A DNA stretch of 64,000 bases. It comes from Sabethes cyaneus (taxonomy: Eukaryota; Arthropoda; Insecta; Diptera; Culicidae). The notes beneath the pieces are model-generated. The model made no database searches. It worked only from the letters and a program-made list of their open reading frames with translations, and was not told the origin of the DNA. Within the stretch, counting starts at the first letter, position 1, and the number at the start of each line of letters is the position of its first letter. The translations under genes were made by a program, and so were the position numbers. Positions 12,610 to 24,976 of the stretch are shown here, one piece after another. The stretch is taken from contig NC_071354.1 of NCBI RefSeq assembly GCF_943734655.1, forward strand, positions 136,758,642 through 136,822,641, in the 5' to 3' direction.

Positions 12610-13621
12610 TCCGAATAGATTGTCGGTCATTGGATGTGTATCAATTATTTGATTCGTTATTTATATCTTGCTTTCGCTGCTGGCAAACTATCTAAGCGCT
12701 CGTTTCATTGTAAATTTCTACAAAAGTAAAACATTGCAGGTAGTTAGCTGTAACTTTTTGTCTATTTATCATAATAGTGGAAAAAATACAGTTACTGTTA
12801 TTCGGTTAATTTGATAAAATTCGCCAATTTTTTCTAACTTTTGCTGAACGATTTGTGAAAGCAAACCGCAGCACTGTCTAGTACCGATCCCATGGATTAT
12901 TTTTTATTTCTTACATCTCTTACGATTGCTATAAATATCATAACTAGCAGCTCTTTTGGATGATCGCACCATTTTGCATTAACTAAATGACACAAAAAGC
13001 TATTCTATTAAAAGAATTGCATGAGTTACTCTACTCCATATAACGCAATGAACTGTTCAGGGAAACATTCGCATAGGAATTTTAACTAGTTATTTCCTTG
13101 TATACAGCAAGAATATTCCATCACGCATTCATCAGCTAATAACTTAATAAGACAACAGAGATCGTGTAATTTACTTTATAACACGCGATATCATTCACTT
13201 ACTTTCAGCCTTTTCCGTTAGCATTATTCCAGCCTAATGGTAACAATTTTTATTGTTCGAAAATATTGTTTCAATTTTGTGCTGAACGATTAACACTGAA
13301 CTTCCTGCATAATCCACCATTGACAATACTTTTTCTTTTCTCTTTCTCACAACAAGTGCTATTTTATGCAGTTTATGGAAATTATGTGAATATGACGTCT
13401 TCAAATAACGTTGACATAAAATATTTACTGTCATTCCAATTTGGCCTTTCCGTGCTTTGCTTTTGGGCTTTTCTGATTCAGTTCAGTGCAGTGTCCGCAG
13501 TGTCAGATTGAACCAAGGGATTGGCAGCTATAAAGCATTGCACGCAGATGTCAGTGCGTTTTTTTTCCTTGACCAAACTCGTGACTTTAGTCATGACCTT
13601 GAAATGCGGTCAGGCATATAT
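12610..13621. other. Upstream region of the tamo-like gene
   Basis: This region lies just 5' of the ATG of the minus-strand tamo-like gene and should contain its 5' UTR and promoter. I see no clear TATA box or initiator. ORFs at 13,234-13,645 are short and show no conserved motif. Confidence 0.4.
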
Positions 13622-14229
13622 AAATATTTATTTTTGAAACGATGATTCTACAATTGATGAAGGGACGGTAAGGGAAAGTAATGAAGAAGGATTTTTTCCG
13701 GGAATGAAGGGGAAGGGTGGAAAGGAAGGGGGGGGGGGGGGGTAATAGGTAGCTATGGTTAACAAGTTGTCGCTGTGACTCCTATCTTTTGTCCAATGCT
13801 GGAAGGTGCATGGGTCGAACCAAGCTGTAATCAGAGATTATAACCGGATTTGAACCCACAACACCTGCCAGGGCGTGTCGCTCACTGGTACCCGTGTACC
13901 TTTGAACCACAGAGGCGCTGGACGCTGGTCCAGCGCCTCTGTGGTTCAAAGGTACACGGGTACCAGTGAGCGACACGCCCTGGCAGGTGTTGTGGGTTCA
14001 AATCCGGTTATAATCTCTGATTACAGCTTGGTTCGACCCATGCACCTTCCAGCATTGGACAAAAGATAGGAGTCACAGCGACAACTTGTTAACCATAGCT
14101 ACCTATTACCCCCCCCCCCCCCCTTCCTTTCCACCCTTCCCCTTCATTCCCGGAAAAAATCCTTCTTCATTACTTTCCCTTACCGTCCCTTCATCAATTG
14201 TAGAATCATCGTTTCAAAAATAAATATTT
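13622..14229. repeat. 608-bp near-perfect palindrome made of two opposed tRNA-derived SINE copies
   Basis: Arms of about 300 bp are near-identical reverse complements around a centre at about 13,924, where GGCGCTGGA and TCCAGCGCC flank 6 bp. In the right arm, TGGTTCAAAGG fits the pol III A box and GGTTCAAATCC fits the B box, about 42 bp apart, so each arm looks like a tRNA-derived SINE head. Each arm also carries a run of 15 or more G or C. The two 64-residue ORFs in opposite strands are mirror images of each other and are not genes. Confidence 0.85.
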
Positions 14230-15412
14230 GTTTTTTTTCCTCCCAGGTTTGACAGTGTTGTGGGGTTTGTTTTGATTACTTATTCGTAAGACCCAGAAGC
14301 AAAAAACTGCAAAAAGGGCAAAAATATATGTTGTACAGAACTGTTATCATTTTCCTGCTTCGGAAAAGTCGGGTATTTACGGTTTCCGCAAACAAGTGGT
14401 ACCAATAGGACACCGCCTCTAGTTTCTGATAATAAATAACAGAAGTTGGCGCAAGTGTTTCATCATGCGCCATGCGTGAGAGTATGTTTGAAACTATCAA
14501 TGTTTCCCTGTTGAATGCAACAGATGTCGTTACCTCGTAGCGCATAGTGTGAATGTCCGTAAAAGCTGAATTTTGCGCGACAATAAATTTACTGAAATCA
14601 ACACCCTTATTCTCTCATGCATCTCAGTTTCTTTTGTGTTTATCGCTAATCGTAATATAACGTTTGACACCTGAACCAAAAAATAGTTGGTAAACATTGT
14701 TTTTATTTATTGCGTTCATGTTGCGAAATTTAATTTTTTCGAATTGAAATGTCGCAAACATACTTTTCATAAAGCCCTATAAATGTATCTTTATAGGGCT
14801 TTAGCTTTTTAGGGCTCTCGGATGACTGGTAGTAAGATGCTATGGAGAGGTATATAGGAAATGTTTGTTTTTTATCAAAATTAGGCAGAAATCATGAAAA
14901 TTAGGTATAACAGAATAACTGAACCACAAATAAAATATGATTAGTGATTGTTTTTCAGGTAGGTAAACATAAATAAGTGAGAAATTTTGATTTTACTACC
15001 ACTAGAAAAGCGCCATCTCTTGAAAAGCAACGGTTCGTATGGTGTCCTATTACAAGTAATAAACCCACCAGCAATAAAATTAGGTTACAAAGGGAATCAA
15101 AACAAAACACACAAAAACGTCAAACCAGAGTTGAGGTTAGGCACCGTGCAAAGGTTTATACGGGAATGAGGGAATGATCCATCATATATTCTCGATCAAC
15201 ATTTCAAAAGGTCCAATGTGCAAATTGGAAATTCTCTTTGCGTCTCCTCTCCTATATATTTATTCGCGTTGATGCTGGTAAAAGAGATTTCGTAGGCTAC
15301 TCGCACTTACAGAAAATCTCATGCTGAACTGTCAACGTGTGGGTAATGACAAAAGCAAAAATACTTCCCTCTCTCTTTTTTCTCATGCAAAACACTGAAC
15401 AGCAGGCAACAG
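14230..15412. other. Non-coding stretch with a small hairpin
   Basis: No gene is recognised. A short inverted repeat, AAAGCCCTATAAA against TTTATAGGGCTTT, lies near 14,771-14,803. Its words recur in the element at 15,863-16,059. Short ORFs at 14,977-15,177 lack any motif. Confidence 0.45.
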
Positions 15413-15498
15413 TACAGCACTCGTTCGCTAATTGCACGAATGAGGCGATGCGATTAGCGAATTTCGTTTTTTAATTGCACGATGGTTGCCAATATTTA

Positions 15499-15765
15499 TA
15501 GACCAAATCAAGGTGACGTCATCTGGCAGATACTGGCGCCCTTGTTTACAAACAGACCGCAGAATCCAAAAAAGTTTCAGCTGTTTAAACGGCAAGTTTG
15601 TTGTTTAAACCGAGTTTAAACAGCATTAGGACTAAATTTAAAAGCTATTATGCCTGTAAAATGTTAAAACACAAGCTACATTCGCTATAAACGGAAAAAA
15701 AAGTTTTCCAAAATGTAAACAAGGGCGCCAGTATCTGTCAATTGACGGTATGATGATTTGGTCTA
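15499..15765. mobile_element. TA-flanked MITE nested in the preceding element
   Basis: The left end starts TAGACCAAATCA and the right end finishes with its inverse. The inner arms GGCGCCCTTGTTTAC and GTAAACAAGGGCGCC are perfect complements. The length is 267 bp and there is no coding capacity. Confidence 0.8.
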
Positions 15766-15854
15766 TTGTAAAACATGATGCGTTATCACTGTAAAAAACT
15801 CTTCACATGCATTCACACGTACGCTAAATTTTGGGAAAAACATTTAAATTTTTA

Positions 15855-16067
15855 CAAACGAACGAGGGGCAAGACACTGTTGAAAATATATTACTTTTCC
15901 CTATGGAAATATTTTTCCAACCTTAATATATTGACCTTTCCCACCCATAATATAACCTAAAGCCCTATAAAGTTACATTTATTTATACATTTATAGGGTT
16001 TTAATAGGGCCTAATATATTAATATTATATGATAATATTATGAAGTGTCTTGCCCCTCGCAAACGAA
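15855..16067. mobile_element. MITE with perfect 8-bp target duplication
   Basis: The 197-bp element at 15,863-16,059 begins CGAGGGGCAAGACACT and ends with its exact inverse. Identical CAAACGAA flanks occupy 15,855-15,862 and 16,060-16,067. The 8-bp duplication suggests a hAT-type enzyme, although the first base pair does not match the usual CA. Confidence 0.85.
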
Positions 16068-16463
16068 CTAAAAGCCTAATAAAAATGTGTTCAATTAATC
16101 AAAGTTTAGACAAATTTGCATGAATTTGTTTGTAATGTATCTACGTAATGCAGAGATAGAGAGTTTGCATTCGGCAACGCTGCATTTTTGTTTATAGCAA
16201 CCACCTGGGAAACCACGTGTAGTTTGACAGATAACTGCTTTTTAGTTGCACGATCGTGCAGTTAGCGGACGTGTAATTAAAAGACGGTGCGATTAGAGGA
16301 CGTGCAATTAGCGCACGAGTGCTGTATCAGCAACTTCGTCAACGCTAATAAACACAATCCACCCAGAAATACACAATAAAAATTATATGCATATGAATAG
16401 CACAGACTAAAACTCCGTTAGGGCGAATTCGACGCTCCTGCAATGAATGTCAAAAGATTGTGC

Positions 16464-16622
16464 CCACTTGTCGACTAACATTTGAAACGGGCGGATAAGC
16501 CAACTGTCAAACAGAACAAGTGAGTTATTTTTTGCTGGAGCAGCATAAGAAAATGAACTCTCACTCGTTCTGTTTGACAGTTGGTTTATCCGCCCCTTTC
16601 AAATGTTAGTCGACACTTGTGC
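16464..16622. mobile_element. Hairpin MITE
   Basis: Arms of about 60 bp are near-perfect inverted repeats, containing CTTGTCGACTAACATTTGAA on one side and its inverse on the other. Between them lie about 40 bp. A related half, GGGCGGATAAGCCAA, occurs at 57,842, where a TTAA element has inserted beside it. Confidence 0.75.
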
Positions 16623-16639
16623 TCAATATCCGCCATTAT

Positions 16640-16800
16640 CGCTCGTGGAAAGCTGGATTGGTTTGGTTAGCATTCACGCCTCTCACGCCGAGGGCCCGGG
16701 TTCAAATCCCAACCCCGCAGAAGTCACGAATGACCTAAAAGTGTTAAAGTGACAATAATCTAAACAAAAAACATAACTGATAACTGTTTGGCACATAAAG
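16640..16800 (+). mobile_element. tRNA-Glu-like SINE
   Basis: The stretch from TGGTTAGCATTCACGCC to CCCGGGTTCAAATCCC closely resembles the D-arm to T-arm part of a eukaryotic tRNA-Glu. It lacks paired acceptor ends and continues into unrelated AT-rich sequence. I read it as the head of a tRNA-derived SINE rather than a working tRNA gene. The exact ends are uncertain. Confidence 0.6.
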
Positions 16801-17573
16801 TTCATTTACCGGCCACATTGCAAAAATCTATGTGTGGGACACATAGAAACTATCCACCCTTTCGCCTGCTCAATGGCGGCTAGTGGCTACACTTTTCCAA
16901 AATCTTTATTTTCTTTTGGCAACTGCGCTCACGTACGCTTGATAGTTCTACAACAACAATCAAGGATGGAAATATCAACTTAAAGGACTTAACGCGAATT
17001 AAGTTTCCAAAGGTGCTAATATTTTCCGAAGGTTGTACCCACTATAGCCGCCATTGCGCACGCGAAAAGGTGGATACGAAAAATTTTCTCAGTGTGGTTT
17101 TAACATTGATGAGGGTCATCCAGGTCATCCACCACTTTGCATTCAACTTGTAAAAAGTTGCACAATTCAAATTTTTTCCGTGCCTTATGGGGCTTTTCGG
17201 CTAATTAAACCAACCGAACCAACATAGGTCCTTGACTCCCTCGACGATAAATATACCAAATGTCAAACTTTGCGTTTTTGGTTTCCGTTTTTACTAATCT
17301 CTTCACTCTCCTACAATCATGGGCATACACAGAAATAACTTCTGTTTCATTCACTCTGCCCGTGCCTGACATTCAAAGTAAATTTCGGGCCAGACGATCG
17401 CAACCGCAGTTCGTCTCGTCACTCGACAGCTTAGCTTTCATACTCGTTCGCTCGATTCGACCGCGACGTCCATATTTTCGACCATAGTTGTACAAGAATC
17501 ATTTCGCCGAATCTTTCGGTACTGATAGAAGTTTTATAACAGTGCAAATAGAAGGAAAATTATTAATTTAACG
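16801..17573 (+). promoter_or_regulatory. Upstream region and presumed 5' UTR of ATP synthase alpha
   Basis: This is the region between the SINE and the ATP synthase start codon. The roughly 70 bases before the ATG are AT-rich and presumably 5' UTR. No TATA box is obvious. The transcription start cannot be placed from sequence alone. Confidence 0.4.
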
Positions 17574-19869
17574 ATGTCGATCCTTACCGCTCGTTTGGCT
17601 GCCCAAGTGGCTCGCCAGCTTCCGAGGTCCGCCACCCAAGTAAGTATATTGAAATATTTTTGTAATGAGTGAAAAAATGGTGACATAATCAAATCCGGCT
17701 ATAACTATGGTTAATCCATCATAATTTAAGAAAACGGTAAATCTAATCAATTAAGCTAGCAATTAATGCAGCTACTAGAATGTTATGCAATTCGTATGCA
17801 AGGTAAAAAATCTTAAATAAAATACCAGTGTTATGTAACTCCTCCCTAGACGAATCGACCCTACAGTGCTATACCTACTTACCTATACTTTCAATGGAAA
17901 AAATTTAATCTGGTGTTTTTCTTTTAATTCTACTTTTACATTCTAGGTGGCTAAAATCGCTGTTCCAGCGGTCCAGGTTGCAGCTCGGAATCTGCATATT
18001 TCGAGCGTAAATCGCGGAGCGGAAATTTCATCTATTCTGGAAGAAAGGATTCTCGGTTCGGCTCCAAAAGCCGATTTGGAAGAAACTGGACGTGTGTTGA
18101 GTATCGGTGACGGTATCGCTCGTGTGTACGGTTTGAAAAATATTCAAGCCGATGAGATGGTGGAATTTTCCTCTGGCCTTAAGGTATTTATTGTAAGGCG
18201 CTAAATTTCGACTAAAAATAAACGAGTTCTTTATTTAGGGAATGGCTTTAAATTTGGAGCCGGATAACGTCGGTGTTGTCGTTTTCGGTAACGATAAGCT
18301 CATCAAGGAAGGTGACATCGTCAAGCGTACCGGTGCCATTGTTGATGTTCCCGTCGGTGATGAAATCTTGGGCCGCGTCGTTGATGCCTTGGGAAATGCT
18401 ATTGATGGCAAGGGAGAAATTAAGACCGGCCAGCGTTTCCGTGTCGGCATCAAAGCTCCTGGTATCATTCCCCGAGTCTCTGTGCGTGAACCTATGCAGA
18501 CTGGCATCAAAGCTGTAGACTCGCTGGTGCCGATTGGACGTGGACAACGTGAGCTTATTATTGGTGACAGACAAACGGGGTAAGTTATTAATTTTTTTTT
18601 AATAAAAACGCGAATCTGCAAGATTTGCAAAAATTAACTATTGTTAATAGCGCAGGTTACAATTTTGTAGTAAGCGCATAAAACTGTTGAATGAAATAAA
18701 AAAAAGTTGAAAAAATATTTAATTTTGGACAAAATGCGTTTAATACTTATTATGTAGTAGGTAAAAATTCTGATAAAACGGAAAAAACTAGTTCAAATAT
18801 AAAATTATTATTTTCCGTACAACTTGTTTCTTATATAAGTTTTTTTGTTGTTTACAGCAAAACCGCTTTAGCCATCGATACTATCATCAACCAGCAGCGT
18901 TTCAACAACGGAACCGACGAATCGAAGAAATTGTACTGCATATATGTTGCAATCGGCCAAAAACGATCCACCGTCGCCCAGATCGTGAAACGTCTGACTG
19001 ATGCCGGTGCTATGAAGTATACCATCATCGTGTCTGCCACTGCTTCCGATGCTGCTCCTCTACAGTATCTAGCCCCGTATTCCGGTTGTGCAATGGGAGA
19101 ATACTTCCGCGATAACGGAAAGCACGCTCTTATCATCTATGACGATTTGTCCAAGCAGGCTGTCGCCTATCGTCAGATGTCGCTGTTGCTGCGTCGTCCG
19201 CCAGGTCGTGAAGCCTATCCTGGTGATGTATTTTACCTTCATTCTCGTCTGTTGGAGCGTGCGGCCAAGATGAACCCAACCTTGGGTGGTGGTTCGCTTA
19301 CTGCTCTTCCAGTTATTGAAACTCAAGCAGGTGATGTGTCCGCTTACATTCCAACCAATGTCATTTCAATCACTGACGGACAGATTTTCTTGGAAACTGA
19401 GCTGTTTTACAAGGGTATTCGGCCAGCCATTAACGTCGGTTTGTCCGTATCACGTGTCGGCTCAGCTGCTCAGACCAAAGCTATGAAGCAGGTTGCCGGT
19501 TCCATGAAGCTGGAGTTGGCTCAGTACCGTGAAGTAGCAGCTTTTGCTCAGTTCGGCTCTGATCTTGATGCTGCCACTCAGCAGTTATTGAACCGTGGCG
19601 TTCGTTTAACTGAATTGCTGAAGCAGGGCCAGTATGTTCCGATGGCTATTGAAGAACAAGTTGCTGTTATCTACTGCGGTGTACGAGGTTTCCTCGACAA
19701 AATGGATCCAGGAAAGATCACTAACTTTGAGAAAGAATTCTTGGCTCACGTCAAAACCAATGAGAAGGCCCTCTTGAGCCAAATTGCTTCAGAAGGCAAA
19801 ATCTCGGACGAAACCGAAGCAAAACTAAAGAGCATTGTGACTAACTTTATGGCCACATTCAGCGGTTAA
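17574..19869 (+). CDS. blw: ATP synthase F1 subunit alpha, mitochondrial (complete, four exons)
   Basis: The four exons are 17,574-17,639, 17,947-18,183, 18,239-18,579 and 18,858-19,869. All introns are GT-AG, the phases fit, and the protein has 551 residues, the usual length for insect alpha subunits. The product is the non-catalytic nucleotide-binding subunit of the F1 head, located on the matrix side of the inner mitochondrial membrane. The first 40 or so residues are Arg/Ala-rich without acids, as in a mitochondrial targeting peptide. Visible motifs are the Walker A GDRQTGKT (210-217, interrupted by intron 3), the Walker B-like ALIIYDDLS around 306-313, the alpha/beta signature PAINVGLSVS (404-413), and the arginine finger in SRVGSAAQ (Arg 414). 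The start follows from the ATG before the targeting peptide in a 66-bp first exon. It is intact and presumably functional. Confidence 0.97.
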
Positions 19870-20044
19870 ACATTAAAATGTCAGATAAATATATCCACCA
19901 GAAATCAGCAACGTTTCGGCTTCGTCAGCTCACTAGCTTTATTTTAGTGGTTCAACGAAGCTGCTTGGGGTAAAAACATCTTCCGCCAACAACAAAAATT
20001 TAACATCTTATAAGTTAGCTTGAAGATTTGAGAAAGAGGCATGA

Positions 20045-20050
20045 AATAAA
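20045..20050 (+). terminator. Candidate polyadenylation signal of ATP synthase alpha
   Basis: AATAAA lies 176 bases after the stop codon. It is the first canonical hexamer downstream, which would give a 3' UTR of about 200 bases. The cleavage site is not identifiable. Confidence 0.5.
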
Positions 20051-20357
20051 CTAATTACGATACCGGCATAAAAAAGAACGATAAGAAGACAAAATTGTAG
20101 GGAGGAAACTAAAGCGAAAAATCTTTCTGTGTCCCTTAAGTTTTAGTAATACTTGCTAAGTAACTTGTGGATGTCAAATACAGTTTCCAAGTATTAAAAA
20201 AAATATAAAAAATGTTTTGAATGAGTTGTGAACAGCTTTTCCTTGTAGTTTGACCATATGTAACGCACCAAATCACGTATAACGGTGAGGAGGACCCGAG
20301 GCAAGATGGACACGCCTCCATTTCACAGATGCGAAACAGTTGTTGGTTAAAAACTAT

Positions 20358-21524
20358 TAGGGGGAACTCTCCCAGCGCCGAACAGCTCCCAATACCGGAC
20401 ACTTCTGACTTTCATAGTTCAAATGGTGCACCTTAGCAGCTAATATGGTAAAATCAATAAAAAGGACAAAAAATCAGCATGTGTGATTTTATAGGTCAGA
20501 GTCATTCATGAAAACAGAGATTTGTTTATTTTTATCTACCGCCGATCGAATTGTTATGCTTCGGCTAATTTTCGGATTAGCATTACAGTATTATTTGGTC
20601 GTATAAAATTAAATTAAATAGTTAAATAGTTTCCTTCATTAAATAGTTTCCTAGCTCCAGAGTTCATTTTTCCACAAAGATATTCAATTCGTTAAAAATA
20701 TAAATTGTACTCAATGATTCCCGTCACCCAGTACCGGACACCAAGCCGTCCTTCAATACCGAACAGCAAAATGCTTTGCTAGGTTCAATCAAAGGAAATC
20801 AAGATTTTGCAAAAAAAAAAAAGAAATTGAGCTGAAAGAATATCATTTCTACCGAACCGGCTTTTTTAAATATGAAAAAACAAGAAAACCAGTCGATGAT
20901 CAATTTTTCGAAGAAAACAGAAGAGCTTCGATGTAGTGCGTGAAAAACTACTGATTTTTATGCAAAGTAATTTTTCAAACATCTTTAGTCAACAAGTATG
21001 CAAGCAACAAGAGATTTTAAACATTTTGACATGTATTTTTCAGAACTATATGCGCTGTGATGTGTTGAAATGGATTATTTTATCATTTTATTCAAGTGTC
21101 CGGTACTGGGAGACACAATTTTTATGTAATGATTTTTATCGATTTCTCATTTGGCTTCTAAAATGGTTCATTAGTGATGCAAGTACGTGTAATCTATTTT
21201 TATTGGAAAATAATCTTCTAAATTACTCTTCCAGTTAATAAAAACTGAAGTAATGCTAAGTGTTGATTTTATATTGATGTTGCAGTTGAAAACTGTAATT
21301 CGGTTTTATTCGTTTTATTCTTGTTCTGTGTGTCGCAACTACGTCGCACGTGGTGCGTTGTGTTCGCACATTGATGCGCTATACAGCGCACCACGTGCGA
21401 CATAGTTGCGACACACAGAACAAGAAAAAAACCAAAAGTCGCACGACGATTATTGCGGTTTTCAACTGCAACAGCAATATATGTCAAAATCCTTACGTGT
21501 CCGGTACTGGGCGACTTCCCCCTA
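20358..21524. mobile_element. TA-flanked DNA transposon with internally repeated TIR motif
   Basis: The ends TAGGGGGAACTCTCCCAGCG and, inverted, TAGGGGGAAGTCGCCCAGTA form a terminal repeat of about 28 bp with mismatches. The terminal word CAGTACCGGACAC recurs at about 20,389, 20,729 and 20,754, and inverted at 21,096 and 21,497. No transposase is seen. A separate hairpin lies inside at 21,271-21,480. Confidence 0.7.
21271..21480. mobile_element. Hairpin MITE nested in the TA element
   Basis: The arms run from ATATTGATGTTGCAGTTGAA to the inverse near 21,480. The inner core, GTGTGTCGCAACTACGTCGC, pairs with the opposite arm with one mismatch. The length is about 210 bp and it is non-coding. 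Confidence 0.7.
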
Positions 21525-21739
21525 CAAACTATTAAATTGTTCCGAAACGAAGTAATGTTACATGAAATACACGCTTGTTGGAAAAATTTCATGAAATAAA
21601 TTATCGTTCTGATAGCCTTGATTTCTTAACATCAGAATCAATCAGAAAATAGGCATTTTAAATAAATAACTACTTACCACTTTACCAGCCGAGAGCCGAC
21701 GTATTAAGACGTATTCGTATTCCTCACCATTGAACCATC

Positions 21740-22920
21740 TCGACACACGCAAGCCGGCTTCAACCTAGTCGTGCCATCTAGCATGTTGGACCCCTTTATC
21801 CCTGGTGCCGGTGGGGTTCCTGAAGAGCACGGATTTCACTGTACAGTCGTCCAGCATCTTTGCGACGTGGTCGGCCAATACTATACTGCTAACTTTCGCC
21901 AAGTGTACGATGGGAATCCCTCCATCTAGTGTCTCCAGCTCGTGATTCATACGATTCCGCCACTCTCCGCTTTTTATATACTCCACCAAAAATAGTCCGC
22001 AACATCTTTCGTTCAAATACGGCAAGTGCACTTATGTCTTCCGTATGTAAAGTTGCTACCTATGTCAGGTCAGTAATTAGAGGATTACCAGACTAATTAG
22101 CGTTTCGTACATCATCAGCTTTGTGCAGCGGTGAATTCTCCTTGATCGAAGCATCTTACGGAGGGAAAAGTAAGCTCGATTTCCACCTTGAATACGTCGT
22201 TGAATCTCTTTACTCGTATAATTATCGGCGGTGACCAGAAATCCCAAATATACCAATTCATCAACCACTTACAGTTCATCGCCGTCAATAGTCAATATAT
22301 TTGGTTTTCGACGCATCGATTTGTAACCCTATCTTCCTAACCTTCGTAGATTGCCTCCGTCGTCCCAAGGTTTCTAGTAATGATGTCGAGGTCGTCTGCG
22401 AAAGCTAGAAGTTAGTTACTGTTGCTGAAGATTGTTCCTCTCGTTCCGATCCCCGGATCACACTTTCAATAGCGATATTGAATAACATACAGGACAGTTA
22501 ATCCCCTTGCCGCAACCCTCTGCGCGATTCGCAAAGACTCGATAGAGTCCTCGAGACGCGCATGTGGCACATCGCTCGCTTCAGAGTAGCTTTAATCGGC
22601 CGCGTCAGTTTGTCTGGAAAACCGTTCTCGTGCATAATCTGCCATAGCTGTTCGCATTCAACTGTATCGTAGTCTGCTCTGAAAACCACGAAAATATGAC
22701 GCGTAGGCACGTTGTACTCGAAATTTCTATAGGATTTGTCGGAGAGTAAAAATATGATCCCTAGTAGCACGGGCCCCAATAGAGACCGCCTGTTACTGCT
22801 CTGTTACTGTTGAATTCTCTTGCTTTTAGGGATAGACGACGCAACAAAATCGGAGAGAGCACCTTGTAGGCGGCGTTGACCAGCGTAATGCCGAATTCTT
22901 AGCATTTCAGCTGGGTAGTG
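21740..22920 (-). pseudogene. Decayed LINE reverse transcriptase
   Basis: Three out-of-frame minus-strand pieces follow the order of a LINE ORF2. The piece at 22,779-22,498 has the RT finger/palm region ending RGLRQGD. The one at 22,268-22,077 has the YLGFLVTADN...EIQRRI connection region. The one at 22,031-21,765 has the tail with RMNHELE and a KSVLFRNP stretch. Frameshifts separate all three and the catalytic box is not seen, so it is inactive. The tail resembles the fragment at 3.2 kb, suggesting the same LINE family. Confidence 0.75.
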
Positions 22921-22931
22921 TTGCTTTCTAT

Positions 22932-23082
22932 TTTACTGTGAGGAAAATTTGTATATTAAAATACCCATGAACTCCTCAAAAACTTGCAAAACTCGATTGT
23001 GATAAAGGTCATCCGAGATTTAGGATTTATGTACAACACAGTTTAATTTGTGGCAATACGAAATTTGTCGGGTCAGCTAGTA
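22932..23082 (-). mobile_element. End fragment of the CTAGCTGAC-type element
   Basis: The last 150 bp match the CTAGCTGAC end of the element at 11.1 kb in inverse orientation, finishing with GTCGGGTCAGCTAG. The minisatellite body and the (GACA)n end are absent. Confidence 0.75.
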
Positions 23083-24976
23083 TATCAATAAAGAGGAATT
23101 TTTCGATAGAAAAGCGTCTTGTTTAACCATCCAAATAAACACATTTAAGTTGATTTAAGAGAATACATATCCGAATGTTTCGTACCTTCCGGCTTCCGGG
23201 ACAGCTCAAACAGATGAATCCAGCGTTTATGTCACAATTATTTTAGCATTTATTCGCAATAATAATAGTAATAATGATATAATAATAATCAATAATATAA
23301 TAATTGTGTTGTGTATATAATAGTTTTAATAGTTTGTTTCACTTGTTCATCGATATATTATTTTATGCAAGTATGTTATTCAATACAAGTATGCTTGTGG
23401 TGTGTCTTATCCGGTTATTGTTAGCAATTATGTTTACGTGTTTGTGTAAAGTGTGTTTTCGCTCCCTCACTCGTTTGTTCATGCAAGAAGTTAGTGTCAC
23501 TCTATTTCTGAGATACGATAGGTAGTAAAAATTTGAGATGTACATTTTTATTCCACTGTCACTGAAGACAGCACATATTTTGTAATAAAATTCCACACCA
23601 TTTCTGGCGCACACGGTTGTTTAAATATATATTACCTCTCTCTGGCTAAACATACTTATTTCTCTGCTTGCATGTGTGCTTTGAATACCACAGCTAAAAT
23701 GTGGAGCTAATACAAACATATTACTCTTTTTCAACACTTATATTATTATAATTACAATGTTCTTTCTTTTATACTCGGTCCTTTTTCTCAATCATACTTC
23801 AATGCTGCTGGCCACATTCATCCACAATTATTATACCTACTCTTTTGCAATTTTATGTTCTCTCAAATATATTTGTTTTACGAAAACATTAAAAACTAAA
23901 TATTAAATTTCATGAGTTCGAAATTAAATCAATCTCTCACAGGCATACGTTACTGCTTTTAATACTCAGTCAAACTGTTTTATAAATTCTTGCTGGGTTT
24001 GATCTCGGTCGCTCCGCACCACACTACAATCGTTTGATTCTTCATAGTTGCTTAAAATTAATAATATATATTTTATTCCGTTTCGGACACTATGCTCTGT
24101 ATTGAAATATAGGTTTCTTAACGCTTTCTTAGACGCTATATATGCAAAGTTTTTTTTTACCTTCCATAAACTAATCTGGGAGTAATAGAGTGGATGCTAT
24201 TGTGAGTTAAAACTTATGGATGCGTTGATTTTAATGGTGATGATAATATTGATGAAATCTAATGCTTTCCTTTTCTTACTTACTAGCCATCAATGGTCGA
24301 TGAGTACACAGCGAAAACAAAAACGATTTCGCAGGTATTTTATGAAGGAGAATAATTGTAATCGTGGTTGTAGAAATAGTACGGATGAAGATGAGATTAT
24401 GAAGGTTTTATTGGCGATTCTGATAGTGCACACACTCATATCGCTGGTGGGTTTATTTAGACAAACGAAAAAGTATATGCTAATAAGTTGTATTTAATTT
24501 AAATACAATTTTAATCTGGGGCAAATCAAAAACATCGAATGGTTCAATATGCAAATGATAATACAATCCTTAGTGCTGTTCTTGACGCTAACTGATTGAA
24601 ATATCTTAAATTTCGAAATACAACATAGTTTTCGAAAAAAGAGGCATTCGATTGATTGTTACTTTTGTATCAATCAATATAACCATTTCCAGCATGATCT
24701 AAATTAAACGCGATTGAAAAATTATAATTGCACATCTGACGAAAACTGGGACAAATACTCACAATACATCTTCTAAAGACATATTTTTTAGTAAAACGTA
24801 AAATAGACACGTCAACCAATGGTACAGTGACAAAAGCTTCTCATTACCCACAACTGCTTGAGATGTGTACACCCGAATAAAAACCAATGTAATGCATGCA
24901 GCTTTCAGAAAACCTGTTTCAGACGAATGACATTAGGCAACTGGATTTTTTTCATTGGTACCTTGTGTGTTTAATA
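23083..24976 (-). other. AT-rich region including the presumed 3' UTR of the zinc-finger gene
   Basis: This follows the stop codon of the minus-strand zinc-finger gene. It is low in complexity and has no transposon ends that I can see. ORFs at 23,304-23,614 and 24,216-24,497 have no conserved motif. Part of it is likely 3' UTR, but the polyadenylation site cannot be fixed. Confidence 0.4.

Larger units (their letters stand above)
15413..16326. mobile_element. TA-flanked DNA transposon carrying two nested elements
   Basis: The ends are TACAGCACTCGTTCGCTAAT and its near-perfect inverse at 16,301-16,326, both within TA. The subterminal word GCTAATTGCACG recurs several times near both ends (about 15,430, 15,471, 16,235 and 16,300). 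Two other elements, at 15,499-15,765 and 15,855-16,067, have inserted inside, so the original element was roughly 440 bp. There is no transposase. Confidence 0.75.

Noticed and set aside
13782..14069. Pair of 64-residue ORFs that are almost identical in opposite strands
   Set aside because: They are a by-product of the SINE palindrome.
16680..16730. tRNA-Glu gene
   Set aside because: D- and T-arm-like sequence is present, but no pairing acceptor stem, so it is better read as a SINE head.
18235..18630. 131-codon minus-strand ORF and others overlapping ATP synthase exons
   Set aside because: Antisense to a confidently assigned coding exon, low plausibility and no domain.
24216..24497. 93-codon plus-strand ORF
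   Set aside because: Low-complexity, AT-rich and probably within the 3' UTR of the opposite-strand gene.
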